A DNA stretch of 64,000 bases from NCBI GenBank assembly GCA_031216915.1, contig CM062296.1, positions 799,633,022 to 799,697,021 on the forward strand, in the 5' to 3' direction. Each line of letters opens with the position of its first letter. The first letter of the stretch is position 1. The notes beneath the pieces were generated by a model. That model had not been told where the DNA came from. It saw nothing but the letters and a program-made list of their open reading frames with translations, and did no database searches. The position numbers were made by a program, and so were the translations under genes. Below are positions 34,401-45,540 of this stretch, piece after piece. Source of the DNA: Pictodentalium vernedei. Taxonomy: Eukaryota; Mollusca; Scaphopoda; Dentaliida; Dentaliidae.

Positions 34401-34720
34401 GTGAAATTTTGATGGTTTTGGCCGAAACCTTTGAAAATAAGCGATTTCACGAATATGACGATACCTCATTTCACTAGATTTTGTGACAATACATACGTTT
34501 GCCAAATTTGGTTGAAAACGTACAGTCGGTTGTTGAGCTATGTTGAAAAATGGTGAAATTTTGAAGGTTTTGGCAGAATATTTTGAAAATAAGCGTTTTC
34601 ACTGACATGACGAGACTCCATTTCACTAGATTTCATGGTATTACATAAGGATGCCCAATTTGGTTAAAATCGTTCATCTGATTGTTTTTGAGCAGTATGA
34701 CAGACAAAATTGACGGTGGA
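31440..34720. repeat. Degenerate intermediate-length tandem repeats, about 3.3 kb
   Basis: AT-rich diverged repeats. One block (AAAACAnATATTGGATAAAG, then GGGACAnCAAAACA) recurs at about 31776, 31966 and 32923. A second (CTTGCAATTnGAnAAATT...GAAGTTAGTCA) recurs at about 33382 and 34208. A third (AATATTTTGAAnAnAAGC...TCATTTCAnTAGATTTnATG) recurs at about 32330, 34430 and 34573. Such arrays with wording like GCCAAATTTGGTTnAAAnCG are common in marine invertebrate genomes. No coding. Confidence 0.6.
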
Positions 34721-35126
34721 ACATTTTTTTTTTAAAAAAAAAATCATTAGGGAAGAAAAATTTTTGAAAAAGAAGAATAACAAGAGTTTTTCCCAAAACT
34801 GGGTTAGGGAAATCTAAAAATAAAAATGAAGAAAAATGTTTAAAAAAGAAGAATAGCGAAGGTCTTTGCCAAACTGGGTTTGGGAAAGCCTAAAAAAAAA
34901 CAAATAATAATATAAAAAATAATGTTAACAAATTTTGAAAAAGAAGAATAACAAGAGTCTTTCCAAAATTGGGTTTGGGAGGACTAATTATTAAATGGCA
35001 TTACTTTTATGTGACCGAATTGTTAGAAGCATTCTAGAGCAAACAACACGCCGTTTACAGCGCAAAGTAATCTTTATCAAAGGTGTCCGTTAAGTTTTTG
35101 CAGGTGTCAGCAAAGTCAGCCTTATA

Positions 35127-35440
35127 CAGTTAAAACTAGAAGTCATGTCACGAATTGTGCGCTTATCTAGGCTTAATTGCGCTTTAGAATTGCGCGCAAT
35201 TGCCATATCGAATGGCATCCAAAGCACGGCAGGTTCCCCTGGTTACTCACAGCAAACACATGCAATGTTTCTGCCAATGGACCTCCGGGTTACCCGGAGG
35301 TCCATTGGCTGAAACATTGCTTGTGCACAGGCCACATGGACAGAATTTGATAGCTTTACTATGGCTATAACGCGTACATTAACGCGCAGATCAACGTGCT
35401 ATTTGTGCGCATTTCATGACAGGACTTCTAGTTTTAACTG
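35127..35440 (-). mobile_element. 314 bp mariner-type MITE, family A, copy 3
   Basis: Opposite orientation to copies 1 and 2. TA on both sides (35125-35126, 35441-35442). Same termini and the same central palindrome. Exactly 314 bp. Confidence 0.92.
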
Positions 35441-37465
35441 TAGTAGCAGTACAGTTTCCAACGAAATGGTCAAAATGAAATCTTAAACAGAAAGACAGAT
35501 TAATCAAGTTGTTGACTAGAACTAGCAATTGTAAGATAAATCTATCATTACAATTATGTCTCCGTTCAAAATGTATCAGAGTCTCGCTTTTGTGTTTAAG
35601 ACCAAAATAAGACTCATGGAGATCTGGCCCCAGAAACAAGAGCGTGAGTCTGATGTCATATTTTGTACATAAACAAAATAGTGAAAACATGTATTTTTCG
35701 AAAGTTGGATGGTCAGCAGTCAGGAAAGGAGGAGGGGTGGGGGGGGGGGGGGGTTAAAAGCTGGAAATAAAGAGGAGACATACTTCCGAACCAAGGCCTT
35801 CTAGTTACGTCCCTGGGCGACCTCGATGAGAGAAAAAAACGAGAATCATTAAGCCTTTACCTCAAATGCATTTACGTCTTGCGCAAACAATTATTCAATT
35901 GCTGAAAATGTTTTGCCTAAAAATTATGATAAGAAAGCAGATGAATTAATTGGCAGGTGCCGCTATCCCACCGAGCCCCAAACCGGAAATTGAAAAAAAT
36001 CAGCGTAACTGCTTCTGGCCTCCAAATACCAGTAAATCATACCCCACAAGCCTAGAAAAGGGTACTATGTTACAAAATCGTGTTCTTTAATCCAGACCAC
36101 TCTTGGTCATTTCATTATTCTGTATGTTTTTGTTCACAGTTTAGAACTTTTATTAATTGTTTAGAAATAAAATTTGCTTTTCAAGAAAAGATTCTTAGTT
36201 TGAGTTTGTTAACCCTCAGAAAAATGAGGCAAAATACCCTCGAAATGTCAAGCAGCAAATTTTGCCCATAATACAACTAGAAATTTAACCAATTCAGTCT
36301 GGTTTGGCAGTACTCACCGAGTTCCTAATTGCATTGTGTGAAGAAATTATGATTTTGACATTTGACCACCAGTGTGGATAGGGTTAAAGTAAATTTTCTT
36401 CTTACCCTTCAGGTGGTTGGATTCAAAGAGCAATGGGACCGACATCAAGCACCCATTCATTGTCTCCTGAAAAATTCGCTTTAAGAAACTTACATGGTAT
36501 TGTTTTCTTAGGACCGTCTTGATCTTTTACTCGCCAACAAATACAACTCCTCTGCAATATTATATACAATGCAGTGGCGTACCCATGCCAAATGAAATGG
36601 GAAGTTGGGGCAAAATATTGTTATGCTACCAATGTCAGTAGAAAAATAACCCGCCGCTCCTTTTCACATCGTGATGGGTTAAGAGTGCTTATACTAGAGA
36701 TGGGAAATCTACCAAAAAACGAACCCATGCCGATATCATGGAGATACCGAAAAAACAAACCGAATCAAAACAATCATTGAATACTGAAACCGTTTGCGTT
36801 TTCAAATATTCCTACATTTTCTATTTATAAGGCTTTGCTGGGGCCTGATAGCAGTTTAAGTGTTCATTGTCATGAAATAAATGATTTCTTTTCAGTTTTT
36901 GTTAACCCTTGAGGCCTAGGCAATTGTACCGAATTCCCACACGGAATTAAGGCAGCCAAGACTTGACTAGAAATCACTGCCTTCGTGTTTTGTCTGTAGA
37001 CAGCAGGACCTGCTGATGATGGTATGTAAATGACAAATGCTCTGAGATCGTAAAATCCAGATATCGGCATTTAAAAGTTAATGTGTGTTTGGAACAAGGC
37101 AGATTATTTCCAAATGCAACATTGATTGGCTGAGAGGCATGTGTAACGTGTACGTGTAGCAATCCACAGTAGCTTTTTTACATCGTGCGTGGTTAACCAC
37201 GGTGTAAAAACAAGATTACACAATAGCAGGGCAGAAGGCTAGAAAATACCCATTTTTCATTATTAATTCATACATTCTGCTCAGTTAGGTTAGAACAAAA
37301 ATAAAAAAAATCAGGAATTTAATATTTAAGTGTAATAAAATATTACAGATATGGATGTCATTGGAACTGGCTCATTGAAACTCACAAAGTACAAATTTTC
37401 TGTCAGTTTTTCCCACAATTTAGGTTAACGTATTAAGTACACCAAAATTCTTGGGAAATAAATTC
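35441..37465. other. Intergenic, no gene seen
   Basis: AT-rich with a poly-G tract (35737-35754). A palindromic GGTTAACCACGGTGTAAAAA patch lies near 37190. Small frames are unsupported. Confidence 0.4.
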
Positions 37466-37583
37466 GTTATCCTTGTGTTTTCCAGCGGTTTGGGAAGTCA
37501 TACAACCTTCGGCTTTGCCTCAAGGTGTATGAGTTCCCAATCCGGTGTAAATTTTCATACACCCTGGAAAACACAAGGATAAC
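37466..37583. repeat. 118 bp fold-back repeat
   Basis: Outer arm GTTATCCTTGTGTTTTCCAG pairs with CTGGAAAACACAAGGATAAC. An inner arm GGTTTGGGAAGTCATACA pairs with TGTATGAGTTCCCAATCC around CCTTCGGCTTTGCCTCAAGG. Confidence 0.7.
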
Positions 37584-38600
37584 TAATAATATTACTCGAT
37601 ATTTGTGTTAGCGAAAGAATTTCAACGTTCAGCTCATTGTAGTGGCATTTGTGTTGCTGTACTAGAATGATACAAGTACTGCTTATTCTGTATTTTCCTG
37701 GTGTGAATTCCCTTTTGGTACTATCCGCTGATCTCATTCAAGTCAGATACAGAATACCGAACCGATACGGCAGTATACCCAACACCGACAACGATACCGA
37801 ACTGAAAATTCCAATACCGCACATTTCTAGTGTATACTCCAATACCTTTGGTCTTCCCTTTGTAGTGATCGCGGACCGTATCAGAAGGCTCACTGGTAGC
37901 ATTAGGAGCAGGGTTCAGGCTGTCATCCGGGCACAAGATGAATACCCTAGCTACTGACATCACACACCGCTTTTGTGTTCAGGAGATCACACGGAATATT
38001 GCTTGTCAATAATTACCGGCATTGTTTCATTATGGACCATCCCTGCACCATACTTGTCGAGAGAACATTTTCCATCAAAGACATTAGTGACTGATATGTG
38101 TAATTAGCACTATTAAAATACTGCATATTTTCATCATTGTGTTGTCATCCACATGTCAGTATACCATCCTTTCTGGAAACAATCACTTTTGACCATCTTA
38201 AAGATAGCACGAAAGTGATGATAGCGTCTATTAAGACCACTACGAAAACAACTGAGAGTGCTTAATTAAGTTCCGGGTGTGCATTAATTTAAAATGAATA
38301 GAAGGTACGCTTCATTTTACGCAGCAACGAAATGGAAAACTGGAAGAAATTAAGGTTGTATCACCCTTCTCAAAACTATGTCCTGATTCTTGAAAGACCA
38401 CTGTAGCATAATGGCTGTGATCGGGGTAAATGTCTTGACTTCACACTGTGTTTTGGCAACCGCCACAGCGTGTTTGAGTGGCCACTTGGTTAGTTACCAG
38501 TCCTTTTTAGGACGCGTGATTCAAGCTGTTCGGGGTTTATTTTGCAGACAATACAACTCTGCAAAGCGTTTTGTATCTATATATTTAATGAGCTCTTCAG
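37584..38600. other. Intergenic, no gene seen
   Basis: No supported ORF. A CGATACCGAA/CCGATACGGC-like low-complexity patch at about 37755-37800. Confidence 0.4.
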
Positions 38601-38608
38601 CTCGTACC

Positions 38609-38986
38609 AACAACGTATACAGTCTATACTCGAGCTTCTACACAACTCACAGCTCCAATTAACAACATATACCGTCTATAATCGAACCTCCACACAGCTC
38701 ACAGATCTAATTAATAACATATACAGTTTATACTCGAGCTCCCACACAGCTCACAGCTCCAGTTAACAACAAAAGTAATTTACACTCTAGCTTCCAGACA
38801 CCCCAAGCCTCATTTAATAACATATACAGTTTATACCCGAGCCTCCACACAGTTCACAGCTCCAGTTAACAACATATACAGTTTATACTCGAGCTTCCAT
38901 ACAGCTCACAGCTCCACTTAACACATACAGTCCATACTCGAGCTTCCACACAGCTTACAACTTCAAATAACAACATACAGTCAATG
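38609..38986. repeat. 52 bp minisatellite, seven-plus copies
   Basis: Unit AACAACATATACAGTTTATA, then CTCGAGCTTCCACACAGCTC, then ACAGCTCCAGTT. Seven full diverged copies and a partial eighth. The fourth copy is the most diverged (AACAACAAAAGTAATTTACA). The array stops 7 bp before the inverted repeat of the hAT-like element. Confidence 0.85.
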
Positions 38987-39100
38987 TACTATTCACTGGT
39001 GCTCAACTGCTCCTCGGAAATCACGTCGTAACAATTTTCGTGATCCGTTTTGATTAGGTTCCGCAGCGATTACTATTTTTTATCTGTTAGAAGTATACAC

Positions 39101-39657
39101 TAGAGCTGTAGGTTTTTAAATTTTTTGTCCGGCTTCGGTTTTGGTTTTTCTGGTGGAGTAAAACCTCGGTTCGGTTTTCGGTTTGTTCATGAGGCCAAAT
39201 ATAATTCAATAAAACTCATTCTTATGTCCGGAGTCATGACTGAATGGCAGTGAAACTGAGTGAAACTCAATGAATGCCCGAAATAAACTATAATACATGA
39301 AGAATCAGGAAGGCCAATATAATAATTACCTCAATTTACAGAACTTTTATTGTGCTTGGTCATTTTTCGAGGTCTGACACCTACACGCATCTTGAGGAAA
39401 GCTGCAAACACAACTAAAATGAAATGTCGGAAATTCACAGAATGTAGCCTTCCCAGAGTAGTGAGAGTACCCAGACACTGCCATTGGCAGTGTCTGGGTA
39501 CTCTCACTACTCTGGGGTGGCTACATTCTGTGAATTTCTGCAGCAAGAGAGTATTTAATAAAAAAACGATAAATCTTAGATAACAGGATGTCGACGGTTT
39601 CGGTTTTTAAAAAAAACCTAAAAACCTCGGTTCGGTTTCGGTTAACCTACAGCTCTA
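39101..39657. mobile_element. 557 bp non-autonomous hAT element
   Basis: Perfect 8 bp target duplication GTATACAC (39093-39100 and 39658-39665). Terminal inverted repeats TAGAGCTGTAGGTT. Subterminal repeats CGGTTCGGTTTTCGG and its variants lie at both ends (39166-39182; 39600-39645). The middle is a 108 bp palindrome at 39430-39537 (AAATTCACAGAATGTAG against its complement, with CCCAGACACTGCCATTGG at the centre). No transposase. Confidence 0.92.
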
Positions 39658-39905
39658 GTATACACGTGGCAAAACTCAAACAAATGGCTGAAAGGCGAGT
39701 AAAAAATCTTCATAATGAATGTATAGCACTCGACAAATTACATGTCTCTGAGCAGAACGTTCATTCGATTTGGATCTATGCAATTCGTGACTTTGAACTG
39801 TATCCTCATGTTAATCGAATGATATTGCGCGATTTTTCTTCAAAACCAGTTACCATTTTACTTGTTTTCCGGAAACCACGTCAAATCTTGTTCTTGAAAA
39901 AGATG

Positions 39906-41492
39906 TTATTCGCTGCGGCCAATGGTAAACAAAAGTAGACTGAACGATAGCCAGTCGAAACAGTCCAAAATATTTAATTTTGTAAACAGTCTAACGTGTT
40001 TGAACGCATAACCCAGAAACAGTTGAACGTCTGTCAAAAAGGGTAAATTTTAAAAGTTGAACCTTATTTACATGAAAACGGCAGAGGTTAACTGCATTCT
40101 GGTTTTCACACAAACAAACTTCGAAGAATGCCAAAGAAGATATCGTAAAAATTTGGAAGGATGAATTAAGTATGCAGCAAAATGCTATCAACTCACCTCT
40201 ATTATGTAGCGTATGCAAATAAATCTCCTCTGAGTACCAAAAAGGTGGATGACATGTAAATACAATAGAGTGAACTCTAGGATATATCCCAGAGTCCGTT
40301 TAGACACAACAACCTCCTTTTTAGAGTCCGCTTTGTCAGAGAAACAGAGTCTTCCAATGTCGTTTTTTGTGTTTGGGTACCCCCACCATCGGTGAACATT
40401 TTCTCGTTTTCAAAATCCAAATGGCCCAACAGTCTAATCAGACTGGCACCGGAGGTATTCCGCCACAGTTACATAACAAATCATATACACTTATTGCCTG
40501 CAGATAATTATATAGCTCTGTGCGAAAATCGGAGGTTCACGTACCAGTTTATATGGAGTTTTTTCCTACTAAGACAAACGGAGCAGCATTGGTGACAGGT
40601 TGAGTATATGCGGAGGAGGGGTTCTTCTAACTAATAAAAATAGTATGTGACCTGTCCATTCTTTTCTCTTTGGTATAAATTCTCAAGGTTCTTGTCCGCA
40701 GGTTCTAACTTTGCCTCTTTTATACTGAGAATGTGACGTACCATATCCAGAGTCCTTCAATCATACCCAGAATCCCGCTGATTGAACAGTGTGGATTTGC
40801 TTTTTATAAATTCATGTGCCGATACACCAAATCGTACAGTGCGGAACGGGGCCTTTTCCAGTTTTTGATGTTTCGTCCTCCTCGCGAACGAGAATCACTA
40901 TTTCGCTATCTGGATGTCTTTCAGTGGAATGTATAAATGCCTCCTGGCCAGTCGCGTGCTTCATCTTGTAATGATAGCAACGATATTTCTGGAAAATAAT
41001 GAAAACGGACTTTGACTTATTCCATTTTTACGAAATAAACGAACATTTGACTGATTGAATCGACTGAGAAGTGAGACCTTGATAATCATTAAGCTGCGGA
41101 GCATGATGACCTTCGATCAAAAAGAAATGGAACGTTGAGAAAAGAGAAGTGTGACCCACGCGTTTCTCGAAAAGGTGACTCAGTATAGAACATTACTTTG
41201 AAATCCAGAAATCAGTGCCCAAAGTAAGTTTTTTAAAACACTAGAATCATGACATATCACATTTTCACGGCTATTTTAAGCGAAAAATCTAACTATTCTA
41301 TCAATAAATAGTAGATAATTGTGTGTGTGTTCGGCGATCAGGGAGTGTTTTAGAGTAAAAAAAAAAACACTTGGCAAATCCGTTTCCACACACGGTCATT
41401 GAGCAATAACCATTGATGGTCGCTGCAACTGGCTGGCTGTCACACTGTGATATATTTTGATGAAACTTACCTTTTTGTGCAGGGGTCGCCAT
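39906..41492 (-). CDS. Possible small three-exon gene, 59 aa
   Basis: Exons 41492-41471 (ATGGCGACCCC...AAAAAG|GTAAGT), 40229-40197 (TACTCAG|AGGAG...AGAG|GTGAGT) and 40030-39906 (CCCTTTTTGACAG|ACGTT... TAA). Introns have consensus ends and both junctions are phase 1, giving one frame that starts MATPAQKEEIYLHTLHNR and continues with VQLFLGYAFKHVRLFTKL and a hydrophobic tail. No family is recognised. It lies entirely inside the 2.6 kb hAT-like element with exon 1 about 70 bp from the right inverted repeat, where a transposase gene would start. It could be a captured host fragment, a decayed transposase start, or chance splicing signals. Confidence 0.3.
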
Positions 41493-41592
41493 TTGCGGCG
41501 GAAATCAGCTGCGATTGTCAACAAAAATCAGTTAGGAAGTGGAACAAAAAGTCGTCACGAAGTGATTTCCGAGGAGCAGTTGAGCACCACTG

Positions 41593-42200
41593 GTATTGAT
41601 CATCCTGCGCAAAAATAACTTACAGATATGACGGTCGTTTCCTAAGGGCAGCTAGGATCCGCCCTGCCGAAAATTTGTGAGAATTGCTACCAAAATGCTG
41701 TCTGAACAGTGCAGAAAGAAACAGGAATCCTGTCCGGTGATCTGAGTCTGGACTGGCTCTTCTATACTAGGTGCTACGTGACGAAACAAACAACTATCTG
41801 CCCTCAGGTGATCTATTCACGACTTGCAAATCTTGCAACACCTTTATCCGAAAAAACGAAAAGAGTACTTCCCACAGTCAAGCCCCAGTGTTCTCAATAG
41901 AACTTTCAGTCACCGAATGCATGTCGGACTGAATTCCATTAATTATTCAAAGTTTCAGCAGATATCTGGGTTATCCAGCTACCGGTGTGACAAATCACAA
42001 TATGTTAGTTTACTAATATCTCTTTTATTTATATTCTAAAATATTTATCAGTGCAGTTTAATTACTGCAACAATACAGATGTTTTTCTATAAACATTAAA
42101 CTTTGACGCGTAGTTTTTATGAAACTATTCGGTACTATGGTACCTGATATAACTCATTTACTGTCTTGCTAGTTACTGTATTTCAATATGTATTCCCTAT
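41593..42200. other. Intergenic, nothing recognised
   Basis: No supported ORF or repeat. Confidence 0.4.
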
Positions 42201-42218
42201 AACTTTATTATAATTCAT

Positions 42219-42782
42219 TTGGGCGCTTATGACCCTCTAACACGTTGTAGGCTGAATTTCGTTACACCTCCCTTTATAGAAAATGCAGTAGATTTTGGAA
42301 ATTTCCTCGAAGACCTTGAACAGGAAGACATTTTGGAATGGGCTAGGCAGCAAAGTCCCAACTCTAAATGGATTGTCCATCAATTGATCAATGTAACTTT
42401 TTATTTAAACAAGATTAAAAATAAACCAATCGGTGGGGTCCTTGAAAATCTCCCCAAGTGTATTTTGAAGAACCATTCGGTTGTTGCCCTTGTCAAGTTT
42501 TCAAGCTAACCATTTTGTTTATGAAAAACTCTGTCTATTCTGGTGTTTAGCACTCTACGGCGGAAATGAGGGTCACTCTTTGAATACTACGAACCAGACC
42601 CTGCACAGTAAATACACAAATGTAACCAAGGATAACTTCCCGGGTGTGAAATTGGATGAACTCCCTGAAGTTGAAAAGGGTATTGGACGACAATATTGAG
42701 GTATTTGAAGACAATGATGTTATTGCTGACATTGTTCAGAGGTCTAATAGAAATTCTAACAGTATCATGTATGTCAATTTGT
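42219..42782 (+). pseudogene. Polinton/Maverick DNA polymerase B fragment
   Basis: Three reading-frame pieces in order on one strand. 42219-42490: PFIENAVDFGNFLEDL, then a Trp-rich stretch and NSVVALVKF-like end. 42487-42690: YEKLCLFWCLALYGG, then FPGVKLDELPEVEK. 42690-42772: IEVFEDNDVIADIVQRSN and the IMYVNL motif before a stop. The CLF-CLAL, D-LP-VE and MYVNL order is the N-terminal region found in many animal protein-primed polymerase B copies of Polintons, upstream of the exonuclease and polymerase domains, which are absent. At least two frameshifts and a stop. An old, dead insertion relic. Confidence 0.6.
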
Positions 42783-43810
42783 AATATGACAATACGCAAG
42801 GCGTAAGAAGGAACCCCAATGTATCCAACATATTGAAATATTTCATTCCGCAACCATTACTCCAAAAACATTTTATGCAATCGAATTCCTGTAATTGTTT
42901 AATTTCAGCCAAACATTTTCGTATCACAGTACAAAATAGTTTCCCATTGGCGACCATTATAACGTTCAGGCGAAAACAATATGGCCGCATCATTTTAAAT
43001 TTGGCATTCAAATAACTTTTGTCAAGTATGGCCCTCCAGACTTTTTCTGATTCTTAAACAGGGAGGTCATGCAACAAATAAGAGAGAAAAACTAACAGAA
43101 AGGGAAGTGCTGGTCACATGTACATATTTCTCAGGAAATTCCCAACCAAAACACACCAATATTCAAATGAATGTTAGGTCCCAAAAGTCCTCAAATCACC
43201 ATCTTTATTCATCTGGAACGTTCAACAGTAATGCAAGATCTCAGTAGAATTCTTCAAATGTTTATTGAAACAATATATGTTCCCAAGACTGCTTAGTTTT
43301 GGGGATTACATAAGTTCCGAAAAAATCTAATTAACATATTTACAACAGTTATACCTATGAAAACCCAATCCTACCAAAGATACATTTACCTCTTTCATGT
43401 GATGAAATACTCATTTCTGCAATAGAATTCAACTTTTGGCTTCTTCCTAGTCAAAAGCATGGGAAATTTGTTCTTTTGAAGAGAAGTGTCCAATCTGTGC
43501 CAAATGGGCTTAAAAACTGGTATTGCCTCCGACAGAATTCCTACTCTGTTACCTAACGAGTAAGATGAGAGGGATGAAAAATTCACAGCTTTCTTTGAAA
43601 ACTACCCTAATCCAAAAATAAAACTAATATCTGCATCAGCATACAAAACCTTTTGACAAAATCTGTTTTAATTAACCATGCAGCAAGATAAATAGTGCCC
43701 CACCCCCTTGAAACAACATGTCAATTTTGTTTCAAAATCGAGGTTGTGCAGGGCTTGTAATTCCTCTAAATTTGGATTCTAGCGAAAATCGTTACGAGAA
43801 TTCAGACCTG
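42783..43810. other. AT-rich flank of the Polinton fragment
   Basis: May hold further decayed Polinton sequence, but no motif can be defended. Minus frames at 42736-43011 and 43395-43586 are unrecognised. Confidence 0.35.
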
Positions 43811-43812
43811 AT

Positions 43813-43913
43813 ATGTGCCAAGATGTCACCCATCCGAGGATTAACCGGGCTCGACGATGCTTAACTTCGGTGATCTGACGAGAACCGGTTACCGTAATGC
43901 CACCGCGCCCCAT
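43813..43913 (-). pseudogene. 5S rRNA-derived sequence (SINE3-like head or pseudogene)
   Basis: On the minus strand the segment reads CCGGTTCTCGTCAGATCACC, then GAAGTTAAGCATCGTCGAGC, then CCGGTTAATCCTCGGATGGG and TGACA. This is the internal-promoter half (A box, intermediate element, C box) of 5S rRNA with a few changes. The 5S 5' end is replaced by GGGGCGCGGTGGCATTACGG, reminiscent of the tRNA-derived SINE head in this window, and the 3' end is lost after TGGGTGACATCTTGG. It is therefore not a functional 5S gene. Confidence 0.75.
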
Positions 43914-43934
43914 GGTTGATTTGCTGCCTTTGTG

Positions 43935-43951
43935 TTAGGTAAAGGGTTAAA
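43935..43951. mobile_element. Terminal fragment of piggyBac-type MITE
   Basis: GTTAGGTAAAGGGTTAA equals the terminus plus TTAA of MITE family C; the rest is missing. Confidence 0.4.
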
Positions 43952-43954
43952 CTG

Positions 43955-44629
43955 ACTCGGTTCTTTTCAGGTGAACCTAACAGCGGTGCTACTAGAATCT
44001 ACATGGTTTCTCACTGGTTGTGTTACACGGATCTCTTGGTGAATCGATTTCCAGATTCTCGTCAAAATATAAGCCCTGGCTGAGGCTCTTTCATTCACCA
44101 ATATCAATAGAAAGTGCCATTTTATTTCAACAAATGATCAAATATTCTTTTACCTAGTGATGGGGGAAAATATAGTCATGGATGTTCCCCACCCCCTCAC
44201 ATCCCTCAGTATGCCTTTTCCTTAAAAAAAAATGTATTAATTTATATATATATATAAATTTGATGTTGACACATATTGAATTTCCCATTGTTATTTAATC
44301 ACATTCTGGCTTCTGAAGACATTTCACATTGTGTTTGATGAATATTTTGCAATCTTTGTACGAAAAAGCCTCAGTTTTCTCGGTTAAGGCCCCCTCGAGT
44401 CATAAAATTGTGATTTTTCCAACAGAATGACCAGTACCTGCTACTGTGGTGTCTCACGACACTGTTAAACTTCCTAAAATCATCAAATTTTGATTATGTA
44501 GTGCTGTGCTTGTGCTGCAAGTATCCACAAGTGCACTTTCGCTACTTTGGTTTTAATCCCCACAGGCACACATTCTTGTCAAAATGAGTGAAATTGTAGA
44601 AAATATGTTCCCAACGAGGTCAAATCATT
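43955..44629. other. Intergenic, no gene seen
   Basis: AT-rich with a short (TA)n run at 44244-44260. Confidence 0.4.
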
Positions 44630-44631
44630 TA

Positions 44632-45192
44632 CAGTACATTCGCCGTGATCGTGTTGTAATACTCGCGTGGGCAGTGATGTCCACTCATGCGTTTACCGCA
44701 ATACAAATCATCATCCGCAAAATTTTAATTAATGAAGCACCGTGTAGAACCCGATGCTTCATTATTTAAATGTTTGATGATTATTCAATCCCACCTGCGG
44801 CAACCGCGTTGTGTCCTTGGGCAAGACACTTCATCACCATTGCCCGCATGGGGGCACGATGACGCCGTGTACTAAGGCGTACTGCACGTCGATGGTACGC
44901 ATGTCTTCAACCAATCTAACCCCGCCTGTGCTGCAGTGCGGAGTTACGATGTTGGGGAGCTGGCACCTGCTCGTCGTTGCTCGGTGGTTCTCTCCGGGTA
45001 CTCCGGCTTCCTCCACCCGTAAAACTGTCACGGTCATGATTAGCCATTGTGCATAAATATGTGACCTTAAACATCAATAAATAAATAATAATGATGATTA
45101 TTCCTATAATTAGTGTTTGGCATCAAACATTATTGTATTTATGGAAATATTACCCATCCGTGGAAAGTGAGCAGAACACGGCAGCTGTACTG
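44632..45192 (+). mobile_element. Mariner-type MITE family B carrying a SINE
   Basis: TA on both sides (44630-44631, 45193-45194). Ends CAGTACATTCGCCGTG and CGGCAGCTGTACTG. Internal stem TTAATTAATGAAGCACC against GGTGCTTCATTATTTAA-like sequence. Without the SINE and one target copy it would be 244 bp, close to the 247 bp of complete copies. Confidence 0.85.
44787..45091 (+). mobile_element. 5'-truncated tRNA-derived SINE, copy S2
   Basis: Perfect 12 bp target duplication TGATGATTATTC (44775-44786 and 45092-45103). Starts at AATCCCACCTGCGGCAACC, just after the B box, so the tRNA-like promoter is lost. Contains the conserved GTGTCCTTGGGCAAGACACT block and ends in AATAAATAAATAA. Very close to the full-length copy at 55692-56065. 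Confidence 0.92.
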
Positions 45193-45194
45193 TA

Positions 45195-45540
45195 TTTGTT
45201 TCAAGTATATAATAATCTTTGATGTTTAATATATTTGTGACGGGCTGGGTCCAAAGTCCTCATTACTCGTAGTGCTCGAGTACCACTTTTTTGACAACGT
45301 ACTCAATACTCGCCCCATCCCTGATTTGTGTGTGTGGGGAGGGGGGGGGGGGGGTTGAAAGAGAGCTGCAAATTATTTAAAATGTAGAGCCAGGCAAATG
45401 AAAAGCAAAGAAAAATTTCATCTGAAGGACAGACAGACGGACATGCAGTAACACACTTTGGAAGCTACATAAAAGTAGTGATCAACTTCCAATGACAAAT
45501 ATATAGAGAAAACCCAGGGCAATGTTGTCAAACAGAAAAG
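45195..45540. other. Intergenic, poly-G at 45339-45354
   Basis: Nothing recognised. Confidence 0.4.

Larger units (their letters stand above)
38994..41592. mobile_element. 2.6 kb hAT-like element
   Basis: Terminal inverted repeats of about 30 bp: CACTGGTGCTCAACTGCTCC on the left and GGAGCAGTTGAGCACCACTG on the right, continuing with TCGGAAATCAC. This is a typical hAT-style CAGTGGTnCTCAA terminus. The adjacent 8 bp are GTACTATT and GTATTGAT, five of eight matching, so the target duplication is eroded or uncertain. No BED finger or hAT transposase is visible inside. It carries a 557 bp hAT MITE (39101-39657) and a possible small spliced gene on the minus strand. Confidence 0.65.

Noticed and set aside
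42736..43011. Minus-strand frame with C-x2-C motif (FDCIKCFWSNGCG)
   Set aside because: Overlaps the end of the plus-strand Polinton fragment and has no partner exon; treated as chance.
43813..43913. Functional 5S rRNA gene
   Set aside because: Both ends are altered and there is no run of T at the expected terminator.
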